The notes beneath the pieces are model-generated. The model saw only the letters and a program-made list of their open reading frames with translations, was not told the DNA's origin and searched no databases. This document shows positions 45,348-54,093 of a stretch of 64,000 nt of DNA, piece by piece. The position numbers and the translations under genes are program-made. This DNA comes from Acidobacteriota bacterium (lineage in GTDB: Bacteria > Acidobacteriota > Vicinamibacteria > Vicinamibacterales > CAVVIG01), in the NCBI GenBank assembly GCA_016195265.1, contig JACPZW010000055.1:1-64000 (forward strand), given 5' to 3'. Position 1 is the first letter of the stretch. Each line of letters begins with the position of its first letter.

Positions 45348-46298
45348 ATGATCGCGTATATCGCGCGGCGGCTCGCGTTTGCGTTGTTGCTGGTGTTCGC
45401 CGTGTCGTCGGCGTCGCTGCTGCTGGCGCGGCTTGCACCGGGCGACTACGTGTCGGAATCGCTCGGCGTGCAGGCGCGCCGCGAGACGATGGCGCAAGCG
45501 CGCGCCCGCTTCGGCCTCGACAAGTCGATCGGCGCGCAGTACCGCGACTGGCTGGCCAACGCCGCGCACTTCGACTTCGGCCGGTCCTTTCTCTACGACC
45601 GCCCCGTCGCCGACCTCATCCCCGAGCGCGCGTTCAACACGGCCGTCCTCGCGGCGACGGCGCTGGTCCTGGCGACCGTCATCGGGCTGCCGCTCGGCGT
45701 CATCACCGGCAGCCGCCGTGGCGGGGTGGTGGCGGATCTGGTGCGGGTGGCGTCGCTCCTGCTGCTGTCGATGCCGCCGCTCCTCACCTCCCTCGGTCTC
45801 GTCTTCGTCGCCGCGCGGACCGGCTGGGTGCCGATCGCCGGCATGCGCTCGGCCGGCGCGCCATCCTCGGGCCTCACGATCGATCTGCTGCGGCATCTGG
45901 TCGTTCCGGCGCTGGCGCTCGCGCTGCCGCTCGCCGCGATGTTCGAGCGGTTGCAGGCGCAGGCGATGAGCGACGTGGTGGGCGAGCCGTTCGTCGTCGC
46001 CGCGCTGGCGCGCGGCGTGCCCCGCGCACGCGTCATCTGGCGCGACGCGTTCAAGGCGGCGCTTCGTCCGATCGCCGCCATCTACGGCCTCGTCGTCGGC
46101 ACGCTGCTCAGCGGTTCGTTTGCCGTTGAAGTGATCACGGCGTGGCCCGGCCTCGGGGGCCTGATGCTCGATGCGCTGCGCGCCCGCGACGTGTACCTGG
46201 TCGCCGGATGCGCCGGCGCGGGATCAATCTTCCTGGCTGTCGGCACGCTCATGTCCGACGCCGCGCTGATGCTTGTCGATCCCCGGGCGAAGGAATAG
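45348..46298 (+). CDS. DppB-type ABC transporter permease
   Basis: 316 residues from ATG 45348 with about six transmembrane helices. MIAYIARRLAFALLLVFAVSSASLLLARLAPGDY is the usual DppB start. The EAA-like loop reads EPFVVAALARGVPRARVIWRDAFKAALRP, and the C-terminal AVEVITAWPGLGGLMLDALRARDVYLV is the conserved DppB ending. It should pair with a DppC-like permease and two ATPases, but the next gene is on the other strand. Either the set is split across the chromosome or it is incomplete. Confidence 0.88.
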   Translation: MIAYIARRLAFALLLVFAVSSASLLLARLAPGDYVSESLGVQARRETMAQARARFGLDKSIGAQYRDWLANAAHFDFGRSFLYDRPVADLIPERAFNTAVLAATALVLATVIGLPLGVITGSRRGGVVADLVRVASLLLLSMPPLLTSLGLVFVAARTGWVPIAGMRSAGAPSSGLTIDLLRHLVVPALALALPLAAMFERLQAQAMSDVVGEPFVVAALARGVPRARVIWRDAFKAALRPIAAIYGLVVGTLLSGSFAVEVITAWPGLGGLMLDALRARDVYLVAGCAGAGSIFLAVGTLMSDAALMLVDPRAKE

Positions 46299-46339
46299 GT
46301 GAGGGCGTCTTCACTCGGCGCGTGACGCCGTTTGACGAT

Positions 46340-47008
46340 CTAGGCGGACGCTTTGGTCTGGCCGCGTCCGTTGGCCGTGCGCCAGTCGGTGTCGAGCACC
46401 GCCCAGAGATACTGATCGACGAAATGATCGTCGCGCCAGAAAGCCTCCTTCAGTGTGCCTTCCTGTCGCGCGCCCAGCTTCTTGAGCGCCGCGTTGCTGC
46501 GATCGTTGTCGACCGAGGCGCGCGCCTCGACGCGGTGGACGTTCACGGTGTCGAATGCGAAGTCGAGCAGCAGATGCGCGCTCTCGATGAAGGCGCCGGT
46601 CCCCCAGAGCGACGACGCCATGATGAAGCCGAGTTCGCCGCGGACGAATCCGGGCTGCAACTGGCGCAACTCGAAGATGCCCCACGCTTCGCGCTTGCCT
46701 TCCGGGACGACGCCGTAGCAGATGTACTTGCCGTCGGCGCGCTCCCGGTGCGTCCACTCGATGAAGCGCTCGAACGCAACGACGTTGGGGGGCGGCGCCC
46801 ACATGAATCGACGCGCTTCGGGCGTCGTGAATTCCGCATACAACGTCGGTGCGTCGGAAAACTGCAACTCACGCAGAGTCACGCGTTCGCCGGCGATGAC
46901 CGGCAGACCTGCCCGCCAATCCGCCGGCGGCGCATCCGGTTCATCGGCGGCCTCGTGGCGGCGCGGCTGCAGTGATTGTGACCCGATTCCGCGAAGTGGA
47001 CTCATCAT
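46340..47008 (-). CDS. GNAT-family N-acetyltransferase, RimJ/RimL-like
   Basis: 222 residues. GERVTLRELQFSDAPTLYAEFTTPEARRFMW, then GIFELRQLQPGFVRGELGFIMASSLWGTGAFIESAHLLLDFAFDTVNVHRVEARASVDNDRSNAALKKLG is the RimJ/L pattern, with acetyl-CoA bound in the GTGAFIESA region. It acetylates an N-terminal or small-molecule amine. ATG 47008 overlaps the subtilase stop (ATGA), so it is translated in line with the protease gene. The 40-residue N-terminal leader is poorly conserved; ATG 47005 is an alternative. Confidence 0.85.
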   Translation of the reverse strand: MMSPLRGIGSQSLQPRRHEAADEPDAPPADWRAGLPVIAGERVTLRELQFSDAPTLYAEFTTPEARRFMWAPPPNVVAFERFIEWTHRERADGKYICYGVVPEGKREAWGIFELRQLQPGFVRGELGFIMASSLWGTGAFIESAHLLLDFAFDTVNVHRVEARASVDNDRSNAALKKLGARQEGTLKEAFWRDDHFVDQYLWAVLDTDWRTANGRGQTKASA

Positions 47009-48891
47009 TGTGGACCTGCAGTGTTGCCCCACACGACCGTGTTACCCCATACGACGGTGTTGCCCCACACAACGGTGTTGGCCCATGTCGAGGGGTCGCT
47101 CCACACGACATCGTTGCCCCAGACAACGGTATTACCCCAGACAACGGTATTGCCCCAGACAACGGTATCGCCCCAGACAACGGTATTGCCCCAGACGACG
47201 GTATTGCCCCAGACGACGGTATTGCCCCAGACGACGGTGTTTCCCCAGACGACGGTATTGCCCCAGACGACGGTATTGCCCCACACGACGGTATTGCCCC
47301 ACACCACCGTCTGCGCCCACGCGGGCTCGCTGATGTAGAGCACGTTGCCCCACACGACGGTGTTCCCCCAGACCACCGTCTGCGACCACGTTAGCGTCTC
47401 GTTCCCGATCGTCGTGACCGGCGTGATGGGACCGTTCGTCCACCACGACCCGATCGGCGCCGAGGGGTCGATCGCTTGCGCCAACTCGATCGCCCCGGCG
47501 GCGTTCAGCGATCCGCGGCCCTGCGTGAGCGGATCGTAGCCGGCGAGCGGCAGCGCGGTGTACTCGAGCACCGCCTTGATCGCGTTAGGCGGGAGCGGCG
47601 TGTCAAACGCCTTTCGATGCGCTTCGATCATGAGCGCCACGACGCCGGTCGCGACCGCTGCCGACATGCTCGTGCCGCTCAACCGCATGAATCGCGGCGC
47701 CGAAGCGCCGTCGGCCGAGACGCGGAACGACGGATACTGATCGTATAAGGTGCTTGGAATCGCGGCGTCGGAGACCAGACGCTGGCCCGGCGCGACGAGA
47801 TCCGGTTTGGCAAGCACGTTCGGTATCGTCGGTCCGCGCGAGCTGTAGTCCGGAATCACATCGTCGGCCCGCGACGTCGTGTTCTTCGTGTTGACCGCGC
47901 CGACGGTAATTGCCGACGGCGCCGTGCCTGGCGACAGGATGCCCGCATAGCCGACCAACCCGGTAACGGGGTTCTTGCCCACGTTGCCCGCCGACACGAC
48001 GACGACGATGCCGTTCTGTACCGCGGCTTCGACCGCCAGGACCAGCGGATCGGTTTCAGCCGATTCATACGGCGGGTGACCAAGCGACAGGTTGATCACG
48101 TCGATGCCGAGCTGGGTCTTGTTGGCGACGGCGAATTCGATGGCCGCGATGACGTCGCTCGTCAAACCGCTGCCGTCCGCTGCGAGCACTTTCAGGCTGG
48201 TGATGCGTGCTTTCGGCGCGATGCCCTGATACGTTTGACCCGACAGCGCGCCCGTGCTGGCGATCAGGCCGGCGACGTGCGTGCCATGTCCGTAGTCGTC
48301 GTACGGCCGCACCGAGGGCGTGTCGGTCGTGAAGTCGCGGAAGTAGCGCACATTACTGGCCACATCCGCATTCGATTGGACGCCTGAGTCGATGATCGCA
48401 ACGCCGACCCCCATCCCCGTCAGTTGGCCCGAGGGGAGCCCAAGCGTCGGCAGCAGTGTGTACTCAACGGCTTGCGTGCCTGCGGCGGACGCGGACGCTG
48501 CCTCGCCGCTGACGCGCGCATCGATCGAGAGGCTCACGATGTCGTCATCGGCCGCGAGGCCCGCCAGGTCGCTCGCCGCAATCGTTGTGGTCAGGGCATT
48601 GATGAACGCGTGCTCGCCATGGACGACGGAGCCGCGCTGGTGGAGCCGCGTCTTGACCGATGAAGTCGCGCCCGGCCGCGTGCGAAGAATGACTCGGACG
48701 CCGTCCGTGGCACCGGCCTGCAGAACCGAATCGAGCTTGGAGCGTCGTTGCGGCTGTGATGAACTGGTCTGGGCCGGCAGCCCGACGACGGAAAGGACAA
48801 CAAGGAACGCGACGGTGCCCGCAGGTCGGGCCACTCGGCGCCACCACCGGGAAACAACTGTGCGACCGATAAACGTTTCGCGGCTCGCCAC
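47005..48891 (-). CDS. Exported subtilisin-family (S8) serine protease with WGN-repeat tail
   Basis: About 628 residues from GTG 48891; TTG 48975 is in frame and no ribosome site clearly decides the start. A signal or anchor (PAGTVAFLVVLSVVGLPAQ) and an inhibitor-like propeptide lead to the catalytic domain. The triad motifs are VAIIDSGV (Asp), DYGHGTHVAGLIAS (His) and LSGTSMSAAVATGV (Ser), with SAGNVG for the oxyanion Asn. The tail (47021-47395) is a run of TVVWGN-type six-residue units, made by an 18-bp tandem repeat. Repeated Trp-Gly strands may form a surface-attached sheet. The last codons overlap the acetyltransferase start. Confidence 0.88.
   Translation of the reverse strand: MASRETFIGRTVVSRWWRRVARPAGTVAFLVVLSVVGLPAQTSSSQPQRRSKLDSVLQAGATDGVRVILRTRPGATSSVKTRLHQRGSVVHGEHAFINALTTTIAASDLAGLAADDDIVSLSIDARVSGEAASASAAGTQAVEYTLLPTLGLPSGQLTGMGVGVAIIDSGVQSNADVASNVRYFRDFTTDTPSVRPYDDYGHGTHVAGLIASTGALSGQTYQGIAPKARITSLKVLAADGSGLTSDVIAAIEFAVANKTQLGIDVINLSLGHPPYESAETDPLVLAVEAAVQNGIVVVVSAGNVGKNPVTGLVGYAGILSPGTAPSAITVGAVNTKNTTSRADDVIPDYSSRGPTIPNVLAKPDLVAPGQRLVSDAAIPSTLYDQYPSFRVSADGASAPRFMRLSGTSMSAAVATGVVALMIEAHRKAFDTPLPPNAIKAVLEYTALPLAGYDPLTQGRGSLNAAGAIELAQAIDPSAPIGSWWTNGPITPVTTIGNETLTWSQTVVWGNTVVWGNVLYISEPAWAQTVVWGNTVVWGNTVVWGNTVVWGNTVVWGNTVVWGNTVVWGNTVVWGDTVVWGNTVVWGNTVVWGNDVVWSDPSTWANTVVWGNTVVWGNTVVWGNTAGPQ
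47021..47395. repeat. 18-bp minisatellite coding for TVVWGN repeats
   Basis: Roughly sixteen 18-bp units, top-strand wording ATTGCCCCAGACGACGGT, all in frame with the subtilase. The largest uninterrupted block is eleven units, about 47113-47310. One interruption is at about 47075-47112 (coding for a DVVWSDPSTWAN stretch) and another at about 47311-47347. Neighbouring units are nearly identical at DNA level, so copy number probably changes by slippage. Confidence 0.9.
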
Positions 48892-49127
48892 GATGACAGC
48901 CAAGGGTGCGCAAAATGCACGCAAGTGTCGGTCCACCTCGGGCGTGATGCGCGCGTAGACGGCTGGGCACGGCAACTGGTGTGAGGCCGTGAATTAGCGT
49001 GATCTACGGTGAACCGTTTCAGTTCAGAATAGCCGACGGCAGGGGCAGCAATGTGCTGTTTTGAGATCGGAGTAGACACCTCAGGTTCCGAATTCGTACA
49101 CATGAACGGATCTCGTGGAGTGCGGGC

Positions 49128-51077
49128 ATGAGCAAACCGCCCGGAAACCGGTGGCCGGCGGCCTACCTGTTGTCGATGATCGTGGCCGGGGCGGCCGCGG
49201 TGCTGGTCTCGGTGCGCGAGCTCGTGATCGCGCCGGTCGGCCTCGGATGGTTCGTGTTTGCCGCCCTCACGGTGCTGAGCGGATCCGCGACGCTGCGCCT
49301 GCCGTCGGTGCCGGTCGGCTTTTCGATCTCCGACACGTTCACGATGACCGCAGCCCTGCTCTTCGGGCCGGCAGCGGGCACGGCAGCGGTGGCGCTCGAT
49401 TCGCTCGCGATCTCGCTGCGCCTGTTGCGCCGACCGCTTCCACTCCGCCGGCTGCTGTTTAACGCCACCGCGCCGGCGCTGGCCATGTGGGTTGCCGCGC
49501 ACGCATTCTTCAGGCTGGCGAACACCGGTCCCCTCGTGCAGCATCCGGACGCGGTCGCGACCCTGCTTGGACCCCTCGCCGGCTTCGCCGCGGTGTACTT
49601 CCTGCTGAACACCGGCCTCATCGCCAGTGCCATCGCGCTCGAACAGCGCGCGCGCGTGATGTCCATCTGGCGCGCACACTTTCTCGATCTGTGGTTGACC
49701 TATTTCGGCGGCGCGTGGATCGCGGCGCTCATCATCATGCTGGTGTATTCGTCGCAGCGTCCCAGTTTCCAGACGTTCGCGCTCGTGCTCCCGCTGCCCC
49801 TGATTCTCTATTTCACTTTTCGGAGCGTCGTCGATCGGCTCCAGGATCATCTGACACATCTCGACACGGTCAACCGCATGAATCTCGCGACGATCGACGC
49901 GCTTGCACAGGCGATCGACGCGAAAGACCAAGTGACGCACGGCCACATTCAGCGCGTGCGGTTGCATGCGATTCGCCTCGCGCACGAGTTGGGCATCACC
50001 GACGAAGTCGAGATGCGTGCGCTCGAGGCGGCCGCGCTCCTGCACGACGTCGGCAAGCTCGCGGTGCCGGAGCACATCCTGAACAAACCTGCCAGGCTGA
50101 CGAGGGCCGAATACGACCAGATGAAACAGCACGCCGAGATCGGCGCGCAGATTCTGTCGTCGATTGAATTTCCGTACCCGGTTGTGCCCATCGTCCGCCA
50201 CCATCACGAGTTCTGGGACGGTAATGGCTATCCATCCGGACTGAGAGGGACGAACATACCGATTGGCGCACGCATTCTTTCGGTCGTCGACTGCTTCGAC
50301 GCGCTGACCTCCGACCGGCCGTATCGCCCCAAGCTGGCCGACGAAGATGCTTTGCGAGTGGTGCAGGAGCGCCGGGGCACGATGTACGATCCCGAGATCG
50401 TCGACGCTTTCGTCCGGATCTATCCGCTGATTGCCGCCGACGTCGACGCCGCACAACCGCGGTGGGCGGGTTTCAGCATCATTGCGGACGCGGCCCAAGC
50501 CGCGAGCGCGGGCGGCACCAGCAAGACGGAGGACGCCGAGGCCGGTGAGGCGTCGATGATCGAAGCGGCGTGGAACGTCGGGATGGCGCTGGGCTCCGAC
50601 ACCAACCTCACCGACACCAACCTCACCGACATGTGCGACCGCGTCCGGACGCTGCTCGAACGGATGATGCCGGCGTCCACCTGCGTGTTGTTTCTGTACG
50701 ACGTCTCGGCCGATCGACTCGCGGCTCGATCGGTCAGCGGCCGGCACGCCGACGCGATTCGTGGCCTGACGATGGGGCTTGGCCAGCGACTGACGGGCTG
50801 GGTGGCGGCGAACCGCGCGGCGATCGTCAATTCGGACGCCGCACTCGACCTCGTAAACCTGTCGCCGGCTCTGGAGCCGCCGCTGCGCACCTGTCTCAGC
50901 GTGCCGATGGTGGCTAACGGCGACATCGTCGGGGTCGTCACCGTGTATTCGACCGAGACCAACGCGTTCACCGATCGCCACCAGCGTCTCCTGGAAGCGA
51001 TTGCGGCCAAGCTCGCGTCTCACCTGACGTCCGGAGTTTCGTCAAGGACCGGTCCGGCGCGCGGATCCCCCGACTGA
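49128..51077 (+). CDS. Membrane-bound HD-GYP cyclic-di-GMP phosphodiesterase with C-terminal GAF domain
   Basis: 649 residues. About six transmembrane helices occupy residues 10-230, resembling MASE-type sensor regions. The HD-GYP domain runs about 245-430: HGHIQRV, LLHDVGKL (HD at 306-307), KQHAEIG, HHHEFWDGNGYPSGLRG (HHE 359-361, GYP 367-369) and DCFDALTSDRPYR, so all metal and GYP residues are present. A GAF domain follows at about 485-640. It should degrade cyclic di-GMP in response to a membrane or GAF signal. A 15-bp direct repeat at 50598-50627 duplicates five residues (DTNLT) in the linker. Confidence 0.88.
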   Translation: MSKPPGNRWPAAYLLSMIVAGAAAVLVSVRELVIAPVGLGWFVFAALTVLSGSATLRLPSVPVGFSISDTFTMTAALLFGPAAGTAAVALDSLAISLRLLRRPLPLRRLLFNATAPALAMWVAAHAFFRLANTGPLVQHPDAVATLLGPLAGFAAVYFLLNTGLIASAIALEQRARVMSIWRAHFLDLWLTYFGGAWIAALIIMLVYSSQRPSFQTFALVLPLPLILYFTFRSVVDRLQDHLTHLDTVNRMNLATIDALAQAIDAKDQVTHGHIQRVRLHAIRLAHELGITDEVEMRALEAAALLHDVGKLAVPEHILNKPARLTRAEYDQMKQHAEIGAQILSSIEFPYPVVPIVRHHHEFWDGNGYPSGLRGTNIPIGARILSVVDCFDALTSDRPYRPKLADEDALRVVQERRGTMYDPEIVDAFVRIYPLIAADVDAAQPRWAGFSIIADAAQAASAGGTSKTEDAEAGEASMIEAAWNVGMALGSDTNLTDTNLTDMCDRVRTLLERMMPASTCVLFLYDVSADRLAARSVSGRHADAIRGLTMGLGQRLTGWVAANRAAIVNSDAALDLVNLSPALEPPLRTCLSVPMVANGDIVGVVTVYSTETNAFTDRHQRLLEAIAAKLASHLTSGVSSRTGPARGSPD

Positions 51078-51316
51078 ACTGGGCCAGTTCATGGCGTACG
51101 AGATGCCGTCCGGGTTGCCGAGACGGTCTCCCACGGTCGCGATCTGATCGCCCGATCGATCGACGCATGTGAATTGTCTGACGAAGCGGGCTGCACCCGC
51201 GCGAAGTGCGAACGCTGCGGCTCCGGCCGAAAGCGTGAGCGACTGCCCGCCCCCGGCGATCACCGGTCTGCAGGGCCGAGGCCGTTGAAAGAGGCCCATT
51301 TGAGGTCCAGATTATG

Positions 51317-51326
51317 ATAATATTAT
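51317..51326. promoter_or_regulatory. AT-rich palindrome at the antitoxin start, candidate autoregulatory operator
   Basis: ATAATATTAT is a perfect 10-bp palindrome in an AT-rich patch otherwise absent from this GC-rich region. It touches the first possible start codon (51325) of the antitoxin gene. Phd/YefM antitoxins repress their own operons from such sites. The -10 element may lie in the same patch. Confidence 0.45.
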
Positions 51327-51573
51327 GGTCATGAAACAGATCTCAATTCAGGACCTCAAGGCAAGGCTGTCGGGGGCTGTGGCCGAGGCGGAATCGGGGC
51401 AGACGATCATCATCACGCGCCACAACGAGCCTGTGGCGCGGCTGACGCCGGCCGGTCCTCACCACGTTCATCGCGGCACGTCTGTGGGCACGGGCCGGCT
51501 TCGGCCAGCGATCAAGCGCGGGACCCAGGGCAGGTATCTCGTGGTGCTCGGCGAAGACCGCGGGAACCGTTGA
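51325..51573 (+). CDS. Phd/YefM-family antitoxin
   Basis: 82 residues from ATG 51325, or 80 from ATG 51331. MKQISIQDLKARLSGAVAEAESGQTIIITRHNEPVARLTPA is the standard Phd/YefM DNA-binding half. The C-terminal tail (about 45-80, basic and Gly-rich) should bind the toxin. Its TGA overlaps the toxin ATG by one base (TGATG), the usual arrangement for coupled antitoxin and toxin genes. The pair lies between a signalling gene and small exported genes, with no mobile element seen. Confidence 0.85.
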   Translation: MVMKQISIQDLKARLSGAVAEAESGQTIIITRHNEPVARLTPAGPHHVHRGTSVGTGRLRPAIKRGTQGRYLVVLGEDRGNR

Positions 51574-52007
51574 TGACCGGGCCGGTCGCGTCCCGGCGCC
51601 GGTTGTACGTGGATACCTCGGCGTATCTCTGCATCCTGTTGGCCGAAGACGGGGCGGACCGGCTCGCCGCGGAGTCGAAAGGCGCCGAACTCCTGTCGAG
51701 CGTGCTCCTTGTCCTCGAGGCGAAGCGCAATCTCATCCGCCTCGCGAGGGAAGGCAGCTTGAAGCCGGAGCAGTACAAGGTCTGCATGGACCGCGTCGAT
51801 GAGGACACGGCGCTGTTCGTGTTGCGGGATCTCACGCTGGACCTCTGCGCCTCCAGCGTGCTGCCGCCCGTCGCCACGCCTCGGTCGCTCGATCTCGCGC
51901 ATCTGCGGACCGCGCTCTGGTTTCACGCGACGGAACCGATCGATCGGTTCGTGACCGCGGATGGTGCGCAGGAGACGGCGGCCAAGGAACTCGGGCTGCC
52001 TGTCTGA
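51573..52007 (+). CDS. PIN-domain (VapC-type) ribonuclease toxin
   Basis: 144 residues from ATG 51573. The acidic PIN residues are present: Asp in RLYVDTSAYL (about 14), Glu in VLLVLEAKRNLI, Asp in SLDLAHLRTAL and Asp in FVTADGAQ. PIN toxins cleave RNA with Mg or Mn and are held inactive by the antitoxin encoded just upstream. The partner is a Phd-like rather than AbrB-like protein, a common mixture. The full catalytic set suggests it is active. Confidence 0.85.
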   Translation: MTGPVASRRRLYVDTSAYLCILLAEDGADRLAAESKGAELLSSVLLVLEAKRNLIRLAREGSLKPEQYKVCMDRVDEDTALFVLRDLTLDLCASSVLPPVATPRSLDLAHLRTALWFHATEPIDRFVTADGAQETAAKELGLPV

Positions 52008-52078
52008 GTCTCCGCGATGACGATCATCGTCCAGGCAGGACGCCGAGCGCGCTGCGATCGGAGTAGCGCGATCGGGAG

Positions 52079-52522
52079 CTATCGCGACGGGCAGCTGCCG
52101 TTGATCTGGCGCCAGCCTTCGACGTCGATGAAGGCCTGGCTGACGCCGGGGACGCTCACCATGCCACCGCCGGTCGGCGCCGCGCCCGGAGAGATCCGCA
52201 CGCCGCCGCCGATGCCGACGCCGTCCGGTCTGAACTGACCTTTCTTCACGAGGCCGGTGAGCATGATCATCGAACCTTCGTGGGCTTTGATCTCGGTGAT
52301 CACTTTCTTCGGCCCGTTCATGCGCATGTGGAGGCCGGCGGGAGCGTCCACGTTGCCCGGTTCGTCTTCCGTGCGCCGGCCGGCCGTGAAGATGTAACCC
52401 TTCGTGCAGCCGGGAATGGACACGCGCATCGAGTCCTGCGGCACGGGCTTGCGCTCCTGCGCATTCAGCTGCCCGCTCGATACGACGGCAAAGACGATGG
52501 TGAGAACGGCGGCGGTTCGCAT
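52079..52522 (-). CDS. Small exported protein of unknown function
   Basis: 147 residues with a signal peptide (MRTAAVLTIVFAVVSSGQLNAQ). The mature part has RVSIPGCTKGYIFTAGRR, GLHMRMNGPKKVITEIKAHEGSMIMLTGLVKKGQ and VSQAFIDVEGWRQINGSC, with two Cys that could pair. The pattern suggests an OB-like or Ig-like beta fold ('GSMIMLTGLVKKG'). No function can be given. It is convergent with the toxin gene. Confidence 0.6.
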   Translation of the reverse strand: MRTAAVLTIVFAVVSSGQLNAQERKPVPQDSMRVSIPGCTKGYIFTAGRRTEDEPGNVDAPAGLHMRMNGPKKVITEIKAHEGSMIMLTGLVKKGQFRPDGVGIGGGVRISPGAAPTGGGMVSVPGVSQAFIDVEGWRQINGSCPSR

Positions 52523-52583
52523 GACAAACCTCTGGTTGGGCAGGGACGTCCAAGCGTACCATCTGGCGGCATGCAGACAAGGG

Positions 52584-52992
52584 TCGAAGGAGCTGCCGAT
52601 CTACGCGCTCGTGCCGGCGAAGAGTAACGGCGCGCTCGGTCCGCAGTTGAAGCGCGCCGTGAGCGACTGCGCCGCGCCAGGAGCGTTCAGCCTTGGCGGG
52701 CGGCGCGACGATGAAGCAGCTCGCCGACGCGCTCTCGCCGCTCATGAACCGCATCGTCGAGGATCGCACCGCACTGGCCGGTCGCTTCGCGTTCACGCTG
52801 CGGTGGACGCCCGAACACATGTCGGAGGGGCTCGATCGGAAGAGTCGCGCGCTGGGATTGCCGCCGGTGGACCGGGACGGCCCGGCGCTCGTCACCGCCG
52901 TGCGCGAACAGCTCGGACTCAAGATCGACTCGCAGAAAGGCCCGGTCGACGTGCTCGTCGTCGATCGCGCCGAGCGGCCAAAAGAAAACTAG
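52584..52992 (+). pseudogene. DUF3738/TIGR03435-type gene, remnant with frame break
   Basis: Two frames together give the family's C-terminal half. The first, from about 52584, reads KELPIYALVPAKSNGALGPQLKRAVSDCAAP. The second, +1 from it and visible from about 52693, reads QLADALSPLMNRIVEDRTALAGRFAFTLRWTPE and then GPALVTAVREQLGLKIDSQKGPVDVLVVDRAERPKEN. This is the hallmark end of the soil-bacterial DUF3738 proteins, about 250-300 residues long when intact. The first half is missing, the segment between is too short, and the frame shifts, so it is a decayed copy. It supports the Acidobacteriota-like assignment. Confidence 0.75.
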
Positions 52993-53513
52993 GTTAGCGT
53001 GCCCGGCCTCCGCGCCGGCAGGGCAACGCCTTTGACGATCAGCCAAATCGCAAGCGTCACCTCGAATACCAACATCGGTAACCACAAAAGCCAGGTGACG
53101 CTGCTGAACCAGTTGACCGCTCCGCCGAACAGTTCGGCGCGCTGCAGGGGAAGGATCACGACGAGAAGGACCGAGGCGAGGACGCCGAGCCCGGCCAGTG
53201 CGACCGGGATCATCCGGCCGCGGAGGAAGAGCCAGCAGAAGAGCGTGCTGCCCACGGCGAAGAAGATCGCGCCTTGGTCGCCAGGGATGGCCTCGACGAC
53301 GCGACAGGTCAGGCCCAGCATCGCGAGATCGGGGTCCTCCTCGCGCGTGATCGCGTAGAGCGTCACGCCAAGGGTGAGGGCCGACAGGGAGGTAAACAGT
53401 GAAAGGACGTCCGTCGCGTGCGGCCGGCCGGACAGGGCGAGCGTGGCGATGCCGGCTGCGATGTAGAAGAGAAACGTGAAGCCGGCGACTCTGGCGTTCG
53501 TCGTGCGAGTCAT
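52989..53513 (-). CDS. DUF4386-type membrane protein
   Basis: 174 residues with five to six transmembrane helices. MTRTTNARVAGFTFLFYIAAGIATL is the typical start of DUF4386 proteins, and CRVVEAIPGDQGAIFFAVGSTLFCWLFLRGRMIPVALAG follows as in the family. ATG 53513 overlaps the stop of the gene at 53510 (ATGA), and the two proteins are related, so this is a tandem pair. Function unknown. Confidence 0.75.
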   Translation of the reverse strand: MTRTTNARVAGFTFLFYIAAGIATLALSGRPHATDVLSLFTSLSALTLGVTLYAITREEDPDLAMLGLTCRVVEAIPGDQGAIFFAVGSTLFCWLFLRGRMIPVALAGLGVLASVLLVVILPLQRAELFGGAVNWFSSVTWLLWLPMLVFEVTLAIWLIVKGVALPARRPGTLT

Positions 53514-54013
53514 GCCGCGTTTGCCCTGCCTTTCCGTCTCGGAACATCCACGCCGAACACGAGGAGCCACACGGTGAGCGCTCCTTCGCCGACGAGGCCG
53601 GGAGCAAAATTGTACGGGGACAGAGAGTTTGCGAGCGGCGGCGACAGAAAGGTCAGCCAGCCCAAACCGGCGATCGCCATCAGCACGCCCAGCGTTCGAG
53701 GCAGGAAAGTCGATCTGTAAGCGAGATAGCCGACCAGGAGGCAATAGATTCCGAAGATTGGCAGAGGATTCACTTTCAGAACAGGGCCGACGGCGATTCC
53801 CGCCAGGCTGACGGCCGCCGCGAGAAGAGAGAGGCCCCTGCTTACCGGCTTGAACAGGTCGTAGAAGAGGAGCGTCACAGCGATATAGAGCAGGCCCGCA
53901 ATGAGGCCTGCTGCGGAACCCACTCCGCCGCGCTCGACGAGCGCGAGTCCACCCGTCACGAAGACGAGCAAATAGAAGACACCCGCGAGCCTGGCCTTGT
54001 TCACTTCACCCAC
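53510..54013 (-). CDS. DUF4386-type membrane protein (paralogue of the downstream gene)
   Basis: 167 residues from GTG 54013. MGEVNKARLAGVFYLLVFVTGGLALVERGG and LPIFGIYCLLVGYLAYRSTFLPRTLGVLMAIAGLGWLTFLSP are DUF4386 features, with about six transmembrane helices. The 3' end overlaps the next gene by 4 bp. In the 80 bp before it, an in-frame run reads FESRFLEGRRIYDMVIVLPAHRAEWVK but has no start of its own; it looks like the relic of another gene's end. Confidence 0.72.
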   Translation of the reverse strand: MGEVNKARLAGVFYLLVFVTGGLALVERGGVGSAAGLIAGLLYIAVTLLFYDLFKPVSRGLSLLAAAVSLAGIAVGPVLKVNPLPIFGIYCLLVGYLAYRSTFLPRTLGVLMAIAGLGWLTFLSPPLANSLSPYNFAPGLVGEGALTVWLLVFGVDVPRRKGRANAA

Positions 54014-54093
54014 TCCGCTCGGTGCGCCGGCAGCACGATGACCATGTCATAGATCCGGCGGCCCTCGAGGAAACGGCTTTCAAACTGATTCCG

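Noticed and set aside
47021-47395. CRISPR-like tandem repeat array
   Set aside because: Units are 18 bp, contiguous without spacers, and in frame with the subtilase, so this is a coding minisatellite.
54014-54093. A short gene reading FESRFLEGRRIYDMVIVLP
   Set aside because: No start codon gives a plausible protein and no upstream continuation exists before the permease stop, so at most it is a relic.
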